A stretch of DNA of 64,000 bases. It comes from Pseudomonadota bacterium. GTDB taxonomy: Bacteria > Myxococcota_A > Polyangia > Polyangiales > Polyangiaceae. The stretch is taken from the NCBI GenBank assembly GCA_023423895.1, contig JAFAER010000190.1, positions 1 through 64,000 on the forward strand, read 5' to 3'. Positions 55,762 to 63,583 of the stretch are shown piece by piece. Under the pieces are notes generated by a model, which saw only the letters and a program-made list of their open reading frames with translations, was not told where the DNA came from and did not search any database. Numbering within the stretch: position 1 is the first letter of the stretch; each line of letters opens with the position of its first letter. A program made the position numbers and the translations under genes.

Positions 55762-57321
55762 ATGCTGGCGTTCGCGCTCCGGCGCGCGATCTGGGCGATC
55801 CCGACGCTCTTCGGCGTGAGCCTCGTCGTGTTCCTGTTGACGACGCTCCTGCCCGATCCCGAAGCGGACGCCACCATCGCTGCCACGGACGTCGCCGCAC
55901 GCATCCGCCTCGACGAGCTCCGCCGCGCGCGGTTCCTCGATCTGCCGCGGCTCGTGAATGTCGAGCCGCGCGACGTTCGCACGACGGTCGAAGAGTGCAC
56001 GGTTCACATCGTGGCCGACGACGAGAGCGCTGCCTTCTGCGAAGAACGGCTGGCACGCATCGGCGGAGCGGCTCTGCCGCACCTCTTGCCGCGTCTGGAC
56101 GACCTCCCGCCGGCCGCTCGTGGGCGCATCGCGCTGGCGCTCGCCCCCGTCGCACGACGGATGGGGCTCGGCGACGAAGCAGAGCTGACGCACGCCGATC
56201 GCGCCGCGCTCTTCTGGGAGCGCTTCTGGGAGGATCGGTCGGTCGACTTCACCGAGCCCGCGGTGCGCCGCTCCGTCCAGCGCCTCTCGACGAGAGAGAG
56301 CGATCTGCTGGAGCAGGAGATCCGCCTCGTGGATACCTTTGCGCTCCAGCAGCTCATGGTTGCGCTGCGGACGACGCGCGATCCGGTGGCGCTCTCGCGA
56401 TTGACCCGGATGGCCGCCCACGTGACCGGGCGAGACGTTCCTGCCGCCGACGGCGCGAGCAAGTACGTCGTCGAGCCGACCTCCGAGCGCGCGCGTGTGC
56501 GCGCCGTCGTCTCCGAGTGGCTCTCGTGGTGGTACGTCCACGAAACCGACTACATCGTTCTCCAGGGTGGCGAGAAGGTCACCGCGAGCATCGCGCAAAC
56601 GCGCTTCGCGAAGTGGGTTCTCGGCGCGATCACGGGACAGCTCGGGCTGAGCACGCGCGACGGTCTTCCCATCTTCGACAAGCTGCTTGCACGCGCGCCG
56701 CTTACCCTCGGCATGTCGATGCTCGCGCTGCTCGTGAGCGCGCTGGTCGCGATTCCAATCGGAGTCGTTGCCGCGTGGCGTCGTGGACACGCCGTCGATC
56801 ACGGCACCGCGGGCGTCATCTTGCTCGTCTATTCGGTCCCGACGTTCCTCGTCGCCGAGCTGCTCGCGACCTTCGGCCACGCGAACGGCGCCGGCCTCGT
56901 GCTCCCCGTGCTCGCCCTGTCGACGGTCTCCCTGTCGGTGATGACCCAGCAGCAGCGGGCTTCGATGATCGATGCGCTCGGGCAGGACTACGTCCGCATG
57001 GCTCGCGCGAAAGGCGCGCGAACACTCCGCGTCGCGGTCGTCCATGCGCTTCGCAATGCGCTCGTGCCCACCGTCACGGTCGCGGGCGTTCAGTTCCCTG
57101 CCCTCATCGGCGGCGCGTTCGTCGTGGAGGAGGTCTTCGATGTCCGCGGGATCGGCTGGGAGACGCTCCGGGCGATCGAGTCGCACGATGCAGCGTGGAT
57201 CGTCGCCGTCACCCTCCTCTGCGCGGTCGTGACGACGGCGTGCCTGGTCGCGAGTGACATCGCCTACGGCTTGCTCGATCCGCGGGTACGCGAGACGCAG
57301 ACGCGGAGGCGGACGACGTGA
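55762..57321 (+). CDS. YejB/DppB-like ABC permease with a large helical insert
   Basis: 519 residues; usual family members have 310-365. The N-terminal helix FALRRAIWAIPTLFGVSLVV (1-30) is normal. A ~230-residue extracytoplasmic insert (about 40-270) of charged, HEAT-like helices follows (LPHLLPRLDDLPPAARGRIA, FALQQLMVALRTTRDPVALS). The permease core resumes at GQLGLSTRDGLPIFDKLLAR and includes five helices, with the EAA loop DYVRMARAKGARTLRVAVVH (410-428). It would form the membrane pore of a peptide or microcin-type importer together with the next gene, which overlaps by four bases (GTGA). The ATPase subunits are not nearby. Confidence 0.85.
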   Translation: MLAFALRRAIWAIPTLFGVSLVVFLLTTLLPDPEADATIAATDVAARIRLDELRRARFLDLPRLVNVEPRDVRTTVEECTVHIVADDESAAFCEERLARIGGAALPHLLPRLDDLPPAARGRIALALAPVARRMGLGDEAELTHADRAALFWERFWEDRSVDFTEPAVRRSVQRLSTRESDLLEQEIRLVDTFALQQLMVALRTTRDPVALSRLTRMAAHVTGRDVPAADGASKYVVEPTSERARVRAVVSEWLSWWYVHETDYIVLQGGEKVTASIAQTRFAKWVLGAITGQLGLSTRDGLPIFDKLLARAPLTLGMSMLALLVSALVAIPIGVVAAWRRGHAVDHGTAGVILLVYSVPTFLVAELLATFGHANGAGLVLPVLALSTVSLSVMTQQQRASMIDALGQDYVRMARAKGARTLRVAVVHALRNALVPTVTVAGVQFPALIGGAFVVEEVFDVRGIGWETLRAIESHDAAWIVAVTLLCAVVTTACLVASDIAYGLLDPRVRETQTRRRTT

Positions 57322-58457
57322 AGGACCGTCCCTCGTCGAAGCTGCCGAGCGGAGCGCCTTCCGACGCGGAAGGCCGCGAGAGCATCCCGCTGCTCCTCGC
57401 GCGGCCGTCACGCGTTTCAGCGCCGCCGGAGACGCCGCGCCGGCCGACGACCGTGCCCAAGGACGCAGCCCCGCCGCTCGCCGGTGTCGACTGGACGAAC
57501 CCTGGCGCAGCCACGCTCCGTCTCGGAAAGGTCGGGCTCCTCGTCGCGGCCCTTCTGATGTTGCTCTCCATCTTCGCGGACCTCGTCGCGAGCGACCTGC
57601 CGCTTCTATGCAAAGCGCACGGGACCGTCTTCGTGCTTCCGAACATCACACGGCCGGCGGCGCTCGACACGATGGACCGTCGCACGCTCGCGGCCGAGGC
57701 GGACTGGATGGTGAGCCCGCTCGTCGCGCACGGCCCGGCGGTCGCCCCGGGAGAGGAGCGTCTGCCGCTGCTCGCTCCTGGGACCGCCGGGCATCCGCTC
57801 GGCACCGATCGCGAAGGCCGGGACGTGTTCGCGCGCACGGTGCACGGAACACGCAGCTACCTGGTCTTCGCCCTTGCGGCCGTCGCGGCCTCCCTCGCGC
57901 TCGGCGTCCTGCTCGGCGCAATTGCAGGTCTGTTCGGCGGCGCGATCGATGCTCTCGTGAGCCGCGTCATCGAGTCGGTCTCCGCTTTCCCGCCGCTGGT
58001 GCTCGTTCTCGGAGCGCTCGCGGCCGTGCCCCGACCGACGCTCCTGACACTCTTCTTCGCGATCGCCCTCACCCGCTGGCCCGAGGTGGCTCGTCTCGTA
58101 CGCGGAGAGGTCATGCTGGCGACGACCCGCGACTACGTCCTCGCGGCGCGCGCTCTCGGCGCATCACCGCTGCGGGTCCTCCGGCGGCACATCATGCCGA
58201 ACGTCCTCGGGCCGCTCGTCGTGGCCGCCGCGGTGGGCATCAGCTCGGTCGTGCTCACCGAGGCGTCGCTCGACTTCTTGCGGGTCGGCACCCCCGGCGG
58301 AGCGGCCTCGTGGGGGGAGACGATGAGCCAGTTCCGTGATGCCCCCTTCGCGTGGTGGCTCCTCGCCTTCCCCGGCCTGCTCCTCGTCATCACGATCGTC
58401 GCCTACAACCTGATGGGCGAAGCGCTCCGGACGGCGCTCGATCCGCGCTCGCGCTGA
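57318..58457 (+). CDS. YejE/DppC-like ABC permease
   Basis: 379 residues from a GTG that overlaps the preceding stop. A cytoplasmic Pro-rich N-terminus (1-70) leads to the first helix VGLLVAALLMLLSIFADLVA. The next stretch, SDLPLLCKAHGTVFVLPNI, recalls the YejE family periplasmic segment. HPLGTDREGRDVFARTVHG is the standard DppC motif. The EAA loop is DYVLAARALGASPLRVLRRH. Five C-terminal helices complete the pore. Together with the preceding gene it forms the transmembrane dimer of a peptide-type importer. The Tat-exported binding protein at 39592 belongs to the matching protein family but is 15 kb away, so pairing is speculative. Confidence 0.87.
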   Translation: MKDRPSSKLPSGAPSDAEGRESIPLLLARPSRVSAPPETPRRPTTVPKDAAPPLAGVDWTNPGAATLRLGKVGLLVAALLMLLSIFADLVASDLPLLCKAHGTVFVLPNITRPAALDTMDRRTLAAEADWMVSPLVAHGPAVAPGEERLPLLAPGTAGHPLGTDREGRDVFARTVHGTRSYLVFALAAVAASLALGVLLGAIAGLFGGAIDALVSRVIESVSAFPPLVLVLGALAAVPRPTLLTLFFAIALTRWPEVARLVRGEVMLATTRDYVLAARALGASPLRVLRRHIMPNVLGPLVVAAAVGISSVVLTEASLDFLRVGTPGGAASWGETMSQFRDAPFAWWLLAFPGLLLVITIVAYNLMGEALRTALDPRSR

Positions 58458-58641
58458 GCGGCCGAGCTCATCACGACGAGCGCGCCGAAGCGAGTGCGGC
58501 GCGTTCGAGCCAATCTGCACGCATTCGCGGCGCTTCGTGGCGATTCGTGGCCACCCGAGCAACGCCGACGCAGCGCCCGTCGCACGAAAGCTGTGTGCGG
58601 GCGGGCGAGAACGCCGCGAAGGGCTTGGCGAGCACCGGATC

Positions 58642-59370
58642 ATGCGTTACGTCTCCGCCGACATGCACATCTTCGGCGGTGGGCCGCGCGGCGGGAGCAA
58701 GGCAGGCATGGGGGGAGCCGGCGGTGGAAAGGGATCCATTCCTTTCGTCACCGAACGCGACTTCGAGCAGGAGGTCCTCCTCGCCGAGGTCCCCGTGCTC
58801 GTGCAGTTCACGGCCGACTGGTGCCAACCCTGCAAGACCATCGCTCCCGAGGTCGAGGCTTTCGCGGCCGAGATGGAGCCGAAGCTGAAGGTCCTGCGGG
58901 TCGACATCGACAAGGCGCAGGCGCTGGCGCGTCAGCTTCGAATCCAGTCCGTGCCGACGTTCATGCTCTTCGTCGATCAGCGCCTCGGCGACGTCCAGGT
59001 CGGTGCGCTCGGCAAGAAGCAGCTCCGTGCGATGGTCGAGCCGTTCCTTCCGCGTTCCGCGGGCGCGCTCAAGGCGCGTGAGCTCTTCGAGCTGATCCGC
59101 CAGGGCGCCGTCGTTCCCGTCGACGTCCGTGACGCGGCCGCGTACGGCCGAGCGCATCTGCCCGGCGCGAAGAGCATGCCGCTCGACGAGCTCGAGTCGC
59201 GGCTCGCCGAGCTCTACATGCTCCCGGGTCAGCCTGCGCTCTACGATCGAGCCGGAGACAAGACGAAGGAGCTCGCCGAGCGGATGGCCGACCAGGGCAC
59301 CCCGGTGGCGTTCCTCGAGGGCGGCATCCTTGCGTGGGAAGCCGAGGGCCTCCCCGTCGAACGGCCCTGA
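58642..59370 (+). CDS. Thioredoxin-rhodanese fusion with a degenerate rhodanese site
   Basis: 242 residues from the ATG at 58642. A Gly-rich leader (8-32) precedes a thioredoxin domain (36-135) with LVQFTADWCQPCKTIAPEVE (Cys61, Cys64) and the cis-Pro in SVPTFMLFVDQ, so it should be redox active. A rhodanese-like domain (140-240) follows: VVPVDVRDAAAYGRAHLPGA and ILAWEAEGLPV. At the place of the catalytic Cys loop the sequence reads LYDRAGDKTKELAE: Tyr201/Asp202 replace Cys, so sulfur transfer is unlikely. No signal peptide, so it is cytoplasmic. The fused domain may instead serve as a binding or regulatory module. Confidence 0.85.
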   Translation: MRYVSADMHIFGGGPRGGSKAGMGGAGGGKGSIPFVTERDFEQEVLLAEVPVLVQFTADWCQPCKTIAPEVEAFAAEMEPKLKVLRVDIDKAQALARQLRIQSVPTFMLFVDQRLGDVQVGALGKKQLRAMVEPFLPRSAGALKARELFELIRQGAVVPVDVRDAAAYGRAHLPGAKSMPLDELESRLAELYMLPGQPALYDRAGDKTKELAERMADQGTPVAFLEGGILAWEAEGLPVERP

Positions 59371-59375
59371 AGCGC

Positions 59376-60398
59376 TCAGAAGATCCAGCCGAGGCTGACG
59401 ATCCGGCCGCCTGGCACCGAGGTCGTCGAGAAACGCGCGCTCCTGACGAAGCGCAGTGACGCGTTCTGCTCGTTCGCGATCGGCGGATGGAAGAGGAGCG
59501 GAACACCTCCTCCGACGACGAGCCCGATGGCTGCGCCGCCCAGCGTGTCCGTCATGTAGTGCTTGTCTGCGGCGATTCGCGCGTACGCGGTCGCGACCCC
59601 GAGCATGATGCCGGTCGCCCAGATGAGCGGAGCGAGACGATAGCCGCGCATCGAGGCGACCATGCCGCTCGCAGCCGCGGCGCCGAACACGGCTGTGGTG
59701 TGGCCGGAGGGGAACGAGCGCATCGACTCTGGGTTTGCGTACTCTTCCCGCCGCGCCTCGTCGTCCTCGATGGCGTGTGCGAACGGCCGAGGACGGACGA
59801 CGAGCGGCTTGAGGGTCTCGGTCACGAGGATCGCCGAGATCGCGCCCTGAGCTGCGATGAGCAGATCCGGCCCGATGCCCGACGCGCGGCGATCCACGGC
59901 GGCGGACAGCGCAAGCAGACCGCCGGCCGAAAGGGGGCCGAGCCCGAAGGCGAGCACGTGACTCGTGAGGCTCGCAGGCGTGGTGTCGGGACGACGGAGC
60001 GCCGTGCGGAACCAATCGTCGAAGCCGTTGATGTCGGATGGCCTCGATCCGTCGCACCATCGGCACTCGCCCGGCTGGAGCTCGTCGCGCACGAGCATCG
60101 TCGTGACCGTCGAAGCGGCGAGGATGGCCGTCACGGCAGCGTCGACCCGGACGTCATGCCGAAGCTCGACAGGGTCCGAGAGAGGCTCGGAGCGCGCCGG
60201 GGCCCGTCCCGGCTCGCGAGGCTCATCGCCTACGTTTGCGATCGGCTCCGCGGCTCGAGCGTCGCCATGAACGGCGGCAACGACCGCTAGAACGGCGAGC
60301 CCGCCGACGCCGGTCAGCCCGCCACGAGGGCTCTTCGACCGCAACCGGGTAGCGCTGAGTCGGTTCCGACTTGACGGCTCGCGAGGGCGGCGCGACAT
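59376..60398 (-). CDS. PAP2-superfamily phosphatase
   Basis: 340 residues. The N-terminus is basic with a signal/anchor-like helix (GVGGLAVLAVVAAVHGDARA). Several membrane helices follow. The phosphatase signature is complete: KPLVVRPRPF (motif 1, K-x6-R-P), SFPSGHTTAVFG (motif 2) and ARIAADKHYMTDTLGG (motif 3, R-x5-H-x3-D). Substrates of the family are lipid phosphates such as undecaprenyl pyrophosphate or phosphatidic acid. A Cys-bearing insert (GECRWCDG) lies between helices 1 and 2. The last ~40 residues end in an aromatic strand (SLGWIF). It converges on the thioredoxin fusion with five bases between the stops, and its start overlaps the upstream region of the Fur-like gene. Confidence 0.85.
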   Translation of the reverse strand: MSRRPREPSSRNRLSATRLRSKSPRGGLTGVGGLAVLAVVAAVHGDARAAEPIANVGDEPREPGRAPARSEPLSDPVELRHDVRVDAAVTAILAASTVTTMLVRDELQPGECRWCDGSRPSDINGFDDWFRTALRRPDTTPASLTSHVLAFGLGPLSAGGLLALSAAVDRRASGIGPDLLIAAQGAISAILVTETLKPLVVRPRPFAHAIEDDEARREEYANPESMRSFPSGHTTAVFGAAAASGMVASMRGYRLAPLIWATGIMLGVATAYARIAADKHYMTDTLGGAAIGLVVGGGVPLLFHPPIANEQNASLRFVRSARFSTTSVPGGRIVSLGWIF

Positions 60399-60409
60399 CT
60401 CTTGGACGG

Positions 60410-60925
60410 ATGGGAGGCGGTCTGAAAGCCAAAACGGCTCACGAGGATTCGACCGAAGCGCCGAATCTAGAGCATTTCCGCGCTCTGCTCCATGACCACA
60501 TGGTCAAGCGGGGGCTGCGGTCCACCGATCAGCGCCGACTCATCGTCGAGACGTTCTTCAAGGCGCCGAATCACATCAGCATCGAGGAGCTCCTCGCGGA
60601 AGTCCGTCTGAAAGACTCTCGCGTCGGGTACGCCACGGTCTATCGCACCCTGAAGCTGCTGACGGAGTGCGGCGTTGCGTTCGAACGCAAGTTCGGCGAC
60701 GGGCTCACCCGCTACGAGCTCGCCGACGAGTCCTCGCACCACGATCACCTCATCTGTGTCGAGTGCGGGAAGATCATCGAGTTCGAAGAGCCGCAGATCG
60801 AGGAGCTCCAGGAGCGGGTCGCTGCGCGGTACGGCTTCGTGCTGAAGACGCACAAGCACGAGATGTACGGCACGTGCGGTGACTGCCAGCAGAAGTTGGG
60901 CGCGCGCGCACGACGCGGAAACTGA
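60410..60925 (+). CDS. Fur-family metal-dependent regulator
   Basis: 171 residues from the ATG at 60410 (MGGGLKAKTAHED); an in-frame start at 60371 would add 13 residues. The winged-helix domain contains HMVKRGLRSTDQRRLIVETF, NHISIEELLAEVR and SRVGYATVYRTLKLLTECG. The dimerisation domain carries the metal ligands: HHDHLICVECGKIIEFEE, with CxxC and the Glu, and a second CxxC in MYGTCGDCQQK. Both the regulatory and the structural zinc sites appear intact. It could be Fur (iron), Zur or PerR; the HHDHLICVECG motif fits Fur best. Target genes are not visible in the window. Confidence 0.92.
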   Translation: MGGGLKAKTAHEDSTEAPNLEHFRALLHDHMVKRGLRSTDQRRLIVETFFKAPNHISIEELLAEVRLKDSRVGYATVYRTLKLLTECGVAFERKFGDGLTRYELADESSHHDHLICVECGKIIEFEEPQIEELQERVAARYGFVLKTHKHEMYGTCGDCQQKLGARARRGN

Positions 60926-61017
60926 GCCGGCGAGCGCGCGAGCCTGGAGCTCGGGCACCGATGCGTTCGTCGTGCGGGTCCGCCGCCGCGGTCCGGCGCC
61001 GCGGCTCGTGGGCCGGC
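60926..61017. other. Short gap before the repeat arrays
   Basis: Runs from the Fur-family stop to the first repeat copy, is GC-rich and holds no gene. The whole 640-base stretch to 61565 is non-coding and consists mainly of the two tandem arrays listed next. Confidence 0.5.
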
Positions 61018-61284
61018 GCTTCCCAGCGACGAGCACCGCTTCCCGGACCGGTAGCCCCGCTTCCCTGACGACGGGCCCCGCTTCCCTGGCGGCGGGCTCC
61101 GCTTCCCAGACGGCGGGACCGCTTCCCAGACGGCGGGCTCCGCTTCCCTGGCGGCGGGCTCCGCTTCCCAGACGGCGGGCTCCGCCTCCCGGACGGCGGG
61201 ACCGCTCCCAGACGGCGTGCTCCGCTTTTCTGGCGGCGGGCTCCGCTTCCCTGACGGCGGGGCCCGCTTGCTCGACGGGGGCCC
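61018..61284. repeat. 21-base minisatellite array
   Basis: About twelve head-to-tail copies of GCTTCCCTGGCGGCGGGCTC (consensus shown less its last C), with 20- and 21-base variants. The most regular copies lie at 61080-61190. Substitutions are concentrated at CCC(T/A)G(G/A)C. The unit length is a multiple of three, but no start or gene model supports translation. Confidence 0.75.
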
Positions 61285-61310
61285 GCGCTTCCCGCACCGG
61301 GCCGGCGCGG

Positions 61311-61497
61311 CGTTCCTGGACAGGGCTCCGCCCTTCCTGGACGAAGCCGCGCGTCCTTCCTGGACGGAGCCGCACGCCCTTCCTGGACGGAGCCGCGCGT
61401 CCTTCCTGGACGGAGCCGCGCGTCCTTCCTGGACGAAGCCGCGCGTCCTTCCGAACGGGCAGGCGCCCGTCCTTCCTGGACGAAGCCGCGCGTCCTC
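61311..61497. repeat. 23-base minisatellite array with internal hairpins
   Basis: TTCCTGG recurs at 61334, 61357, 61380, 61403 and 61426, exactly 23 bases apart, with degenerate copies before (61313) and after (61449, 61473). Each unit contains CGTCC-TTCCT-GGACG, so every copy can fold. It differs from the 21-base array beside it. Confidence 0.75.
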
Positions 61498-61565
61498 GGT
61501 GCCCGACGCGTTTGGTCGGGCGCCGTCAGCCGATCCTGCTCGGGATCAGCGCCTGCTCAGGGGCG

Positions 61566-62231
61566 TCAGCGAGCTGCGCGGGCGTCGAGCACGCGGAGAT
61601 CGGTGACGATGGAGTCGACCTGCACGTCGCCGGGCGTCGCCGGCACCTCGGCCACGAGCTGCCAGTCGTAGGCGACCGCCACGGCCGCCGCAGGCGGCGC
61701 GTACTTCGGGAGCGTCCGATCGTAGTAGCCGGCGCCGTAACCGATGCGGTGGCCCGTCGGATCGATCGCGAGCGCAGGAACGACGACGACGTCGATCTCG
61801 CCTGCGGCCGCGGCGGGCGCGTCTCGCGACGGCTCCGCGAACCCGTACCCCGCGTCCTCGAGCTCCTTCGGATCGCCGACGAAGCGGAAGACCATGTCGC
61901 CGGTATCCGGGTCGATCGACGGGTAAGCGACGCGAGCACCGCGGGCGCGGAGGAGCACGTCGAGCGCGCGCAGGTCGACCTCGTGACGCTCGAGCATCGG
62001 CCAGAAGAGCGCCACGCCTTTCGCGGTCTTCACGGCCGGGTGTTCCGCCAGCGCGGCGACGATCTTGGCCGAGCGCTCGGCGCACGCCTCGAGCGGAGCC
62101 GTCTTGCGGACCCCGCGCATCCGCTTGCGGAGCTCGGCCTTCACCTTGACCCGGATCACCTCCTCGGGCGCGAGCGAATGCGAATGCGGCTCGGACGGCC
62201 CAGGGTCGGTCCCGCGACGGTGAACGCTCAC
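61566..62231 (-). CDS. 5-formyltetrahydrofolate cyclo-ligase
   Basis: 221 residues from a GTG, slightly longer than usual (about 190) because of a polar N-terminal extension; an internal Val/Met near residue 28 may be the real start. KAELRKRMRGVRK begins the domain. The substrate and ATP signature is HRIGYGAGYYDRTL near residue 165, and DVVVVPALAIDPTGH precedes it. The enzyme converts 5-formyl-THF to methenyl-THF and so clears a folate inhibitor. It overlaps the dam stop by four bases (GTGA), hence it is co-translated with dam, an unusual partner. Confidence 0.9.
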   Translation of the reverse strand: MSVHRRGTDPGPSEPHSHSLAPEEVIRVKVKAELRKRMRGVRKTAPLEACAERSAKIVAALAEHPAVKTAKGVALFWPMLERHEVDLRALDVLLRARGARVAYPSIDPDTGDMVFRFVGDPKELEDAGYGFAEPSRDAPAAAAGEIDVVVVPALAIDPTGHRIGYGAGYYDRTLPKYAPPAAAVAVAYDWQLVAEVPATPGDVQVDSIVTDLRVLDARAAR

Positions 62232-63127
62232 GACGATCTCTTGCTCCTGCCGCTGCTTCGTACCACGACCTCGGCGAGCTTGCCGCGTCGAGCCGCGTTG
62301 GAGTTTACGCTACGTGAGGCGTAGACGACGTGGATGTCGAACCCGTCGTAGAGCTCGCGGACGAGCGGCGTGTCCGAGTTCGACAGCATCACGTGGACGC
62401 CACGGGCAGCGAGCTTCGCGAACACCTTGGCGAGCTTCCGCTGCTCGGCCTCGCCGAAGCCCCCCGGTATGTACGCGGTGAAATCCGACGTCGGCGACAG
62501 CGGCACGTACGGCGGGTCGAAGTAGACGAAGTCCCCCTTCTTGGCGCGCTCGAGGACCTTCGAGAAGTCGTCATGCTCGATTGACACCCCGCGGAGCGCA
62601 CGCGCGCACGCATGCAGGTTGTCCACGTCGCAAAACAGAGGCTTCGTGAAACGACCGAACGGGACGTTGAATTGCCCCGATCGATTGACGCGGTAGAGCC
62701 CGTTGTACCCCGTCTTGTTGAGGAAAATGGTGCGCGCCGCGCGCTCCGCCGGCGCGAGCTCGGCCGGATTCAGCGCGCGGACCTTGTAGTAGTGCTCACT
62801 CTCGTAGACGTGATGCCGGAGCGCCTCGATGACCGCGTCGACGTCGTCGCGCACCACCGTGTAGCAATTGACGAGCTCGGCGTTCACGTCACTCAGGAAC
62901 GCAGGCATCTCCGGACGCTGGGCGCGGAGCTCGAAAAAAACCGCCGCGCCGCCGACGAAAGGCTCGAAGTACCGGTTCCAGGTCTTCGGCATGAGCGGCT
63001 TCATCTGCTCGAGCAGCTGCGTCTTCCCTCCGACCCACTTCAAGATCGGGCGCGGGGCCGGGTCGCTGCTCTCGACGCTCCCGGGCGCGACCGAGCGCGC
63101 AGCAGCGGGGTTCGCGGTACGTCCCAT
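62228..63127 (-). CDS. dam: Dam-type DNA adenine-N6 methyltransferase
   Basis: 299 residues. The AdoMet motif ILKWVGGKTQLLEQMKPLMP and FEPFVGGAAVFFEL are followed by NKTGYNGLYRVNRSGQFNVP (target-recognition part typical of Dam) and the catalytic motif DFVYFDPPYVPLSP (DPPY). The ending TPLVRELYDGFDI with RSVNSNAARR matches the family. The expected site is GATC. No restriction enzyme lies nearby, so it is an orphan methylase likely used in replication control, repair or gene regulation. The next gene is translationally coupled. Confidence 0.92.
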   Translation of the reverse strand: MGRTANPAAARSVAPGSVESSDPAPRPILKWVGGKTQLLEQMKPLMPKTWNRYFEPFVGGAAVFFELRAQRPEMPAFLSDVNAELVNCYTVVRDDVDAVIEALRHHVYESEHYYKVRALNPAELAPAERAARTIFLNKTGYNGLYRVNRSGQFNVPFGRFTKPLFCDVDNLHACARALRGVSIEHDDFSKVLERAKKGDFVYFDPPYVPLSPTSDFTAYIPGGFGEAEQRKLAKVFAKLAARGVHVMLSNSDTPLVRELYDGFDIHVVYASRSVNSNAARRGKLAEVVVRSSGRSKRSS

Positions 63128-63293
63128 TTCGTATCGATCACGCTAAGGTCGGTCTCGTCCGGGCGTCAACGCAGGAGCCGCAGGCCAGGGGCCGCGCGGG
63201 GCGGGTGCAACGGCGGCGCGGGGCATCGCGGACGGCACGGCGGCGCGGGGCATCGCGGGGGGGCACGGCGGCGCGGGGCATCGCGGACGGCAC

Positions 63294-63410
63294 CGGTCAC
63301 GAGCGGGTGGCGCGGGCGCCGCCGGTCACGAGCGGGCGGCGCGGGCGCCGCCGGTCACGAGCGGGCATCGCGGACGGCACCGGTCACGAGCGGGCGGCGC
63401 GGGCATCGCG
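63294..63410. repeat. 29-base tandem repeat, four copies
   Basis: CGGTCACGAGCGGG begins copies at 63294, 63323, 63352 and 63381, exactly 29 bases apart. The second half of each unit varies between GCGGCGCGGGCGCCGC-like and GCATCGCGGACGGCAC-like forms, so units are mosaics. The copies are contiguous and without spacers, so this is not a CRISPR. Confidence 0.75.
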
Positions 63411-63530
63411 AGTCGAAAAGCAAGCATCGCAGGCGTCACGGGTCGCGGAAGCGGACGTCACGGGCGACCAGGCGAGCATCGGGGCATCGCGGGCGTCACG
63501 GGTCGCGAGGCGGGCATCGCGGCATCGCGG

Positions 63531-63548
63531 ATGGTCGATCGCGACCAT
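63531..63548. promoter_or_regulatory. Palindrome overlapping the -35 region of the signal peptidase gene
   Basis: ATGGTCG-ATCG-CGACCAT is an 18-base palindrome with 7-base arms. Its 3' end lies about 18 bases before the putative -10 (63567), where the -35 should be, so it could be a repressor operator. Confidence 0.4.
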
Positions 63549-63566
63549 GCCGACGGCGCTGTACCG

Positions 63567-63572
63567 TAGGAT
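63567..63572 (+). promoter_or_regulatory. -10 box TAGGAT of the signal peptidase gene
   Basis: TAGGAT lies eleven bases before the ATG at 63584; no Shine-Dalgarno is seen. Confidence 0.35.
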
Positions 63573-63583
63573 GCCAAGCCGGC

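Larger units (their letters stand above)
63128..63583. other. Repeat-rich intergenic region between dam and the signal peptidase gene
   Basis: About 455 bases without a supported gene. After a short dam leader (with GATC at 63136-63139) it holds a GCATCGCGGACGGCAC-type repeat (63195-63290) and a 29-base array, and ends with a palindrome and -10 box before the signal peptidase start. Confidence 0.6.

Noticed and set aside
60467..61375. Open minus-strand frame through the Fur gene and the 21-base array, giving a repetitive Glu/Arg/Gly/Ala protein
   Set aside because: It is produced by the 21-base period being a multiple of three and by antisense shadowing of fur; there is no plausible start or homology, and unit lengths of 20 and 23 bases break any real periodic frame.
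61018..61497. Possible CRISPR array
   Set aside because: Repeats are contiguous with no unique spacers, and no cas gene is present.
63294..63410. Possible CRISPR-like 29-base periodicity
   Set aside because: The unit equals the whole period (no spacers), and the variable half is itself shared between units.
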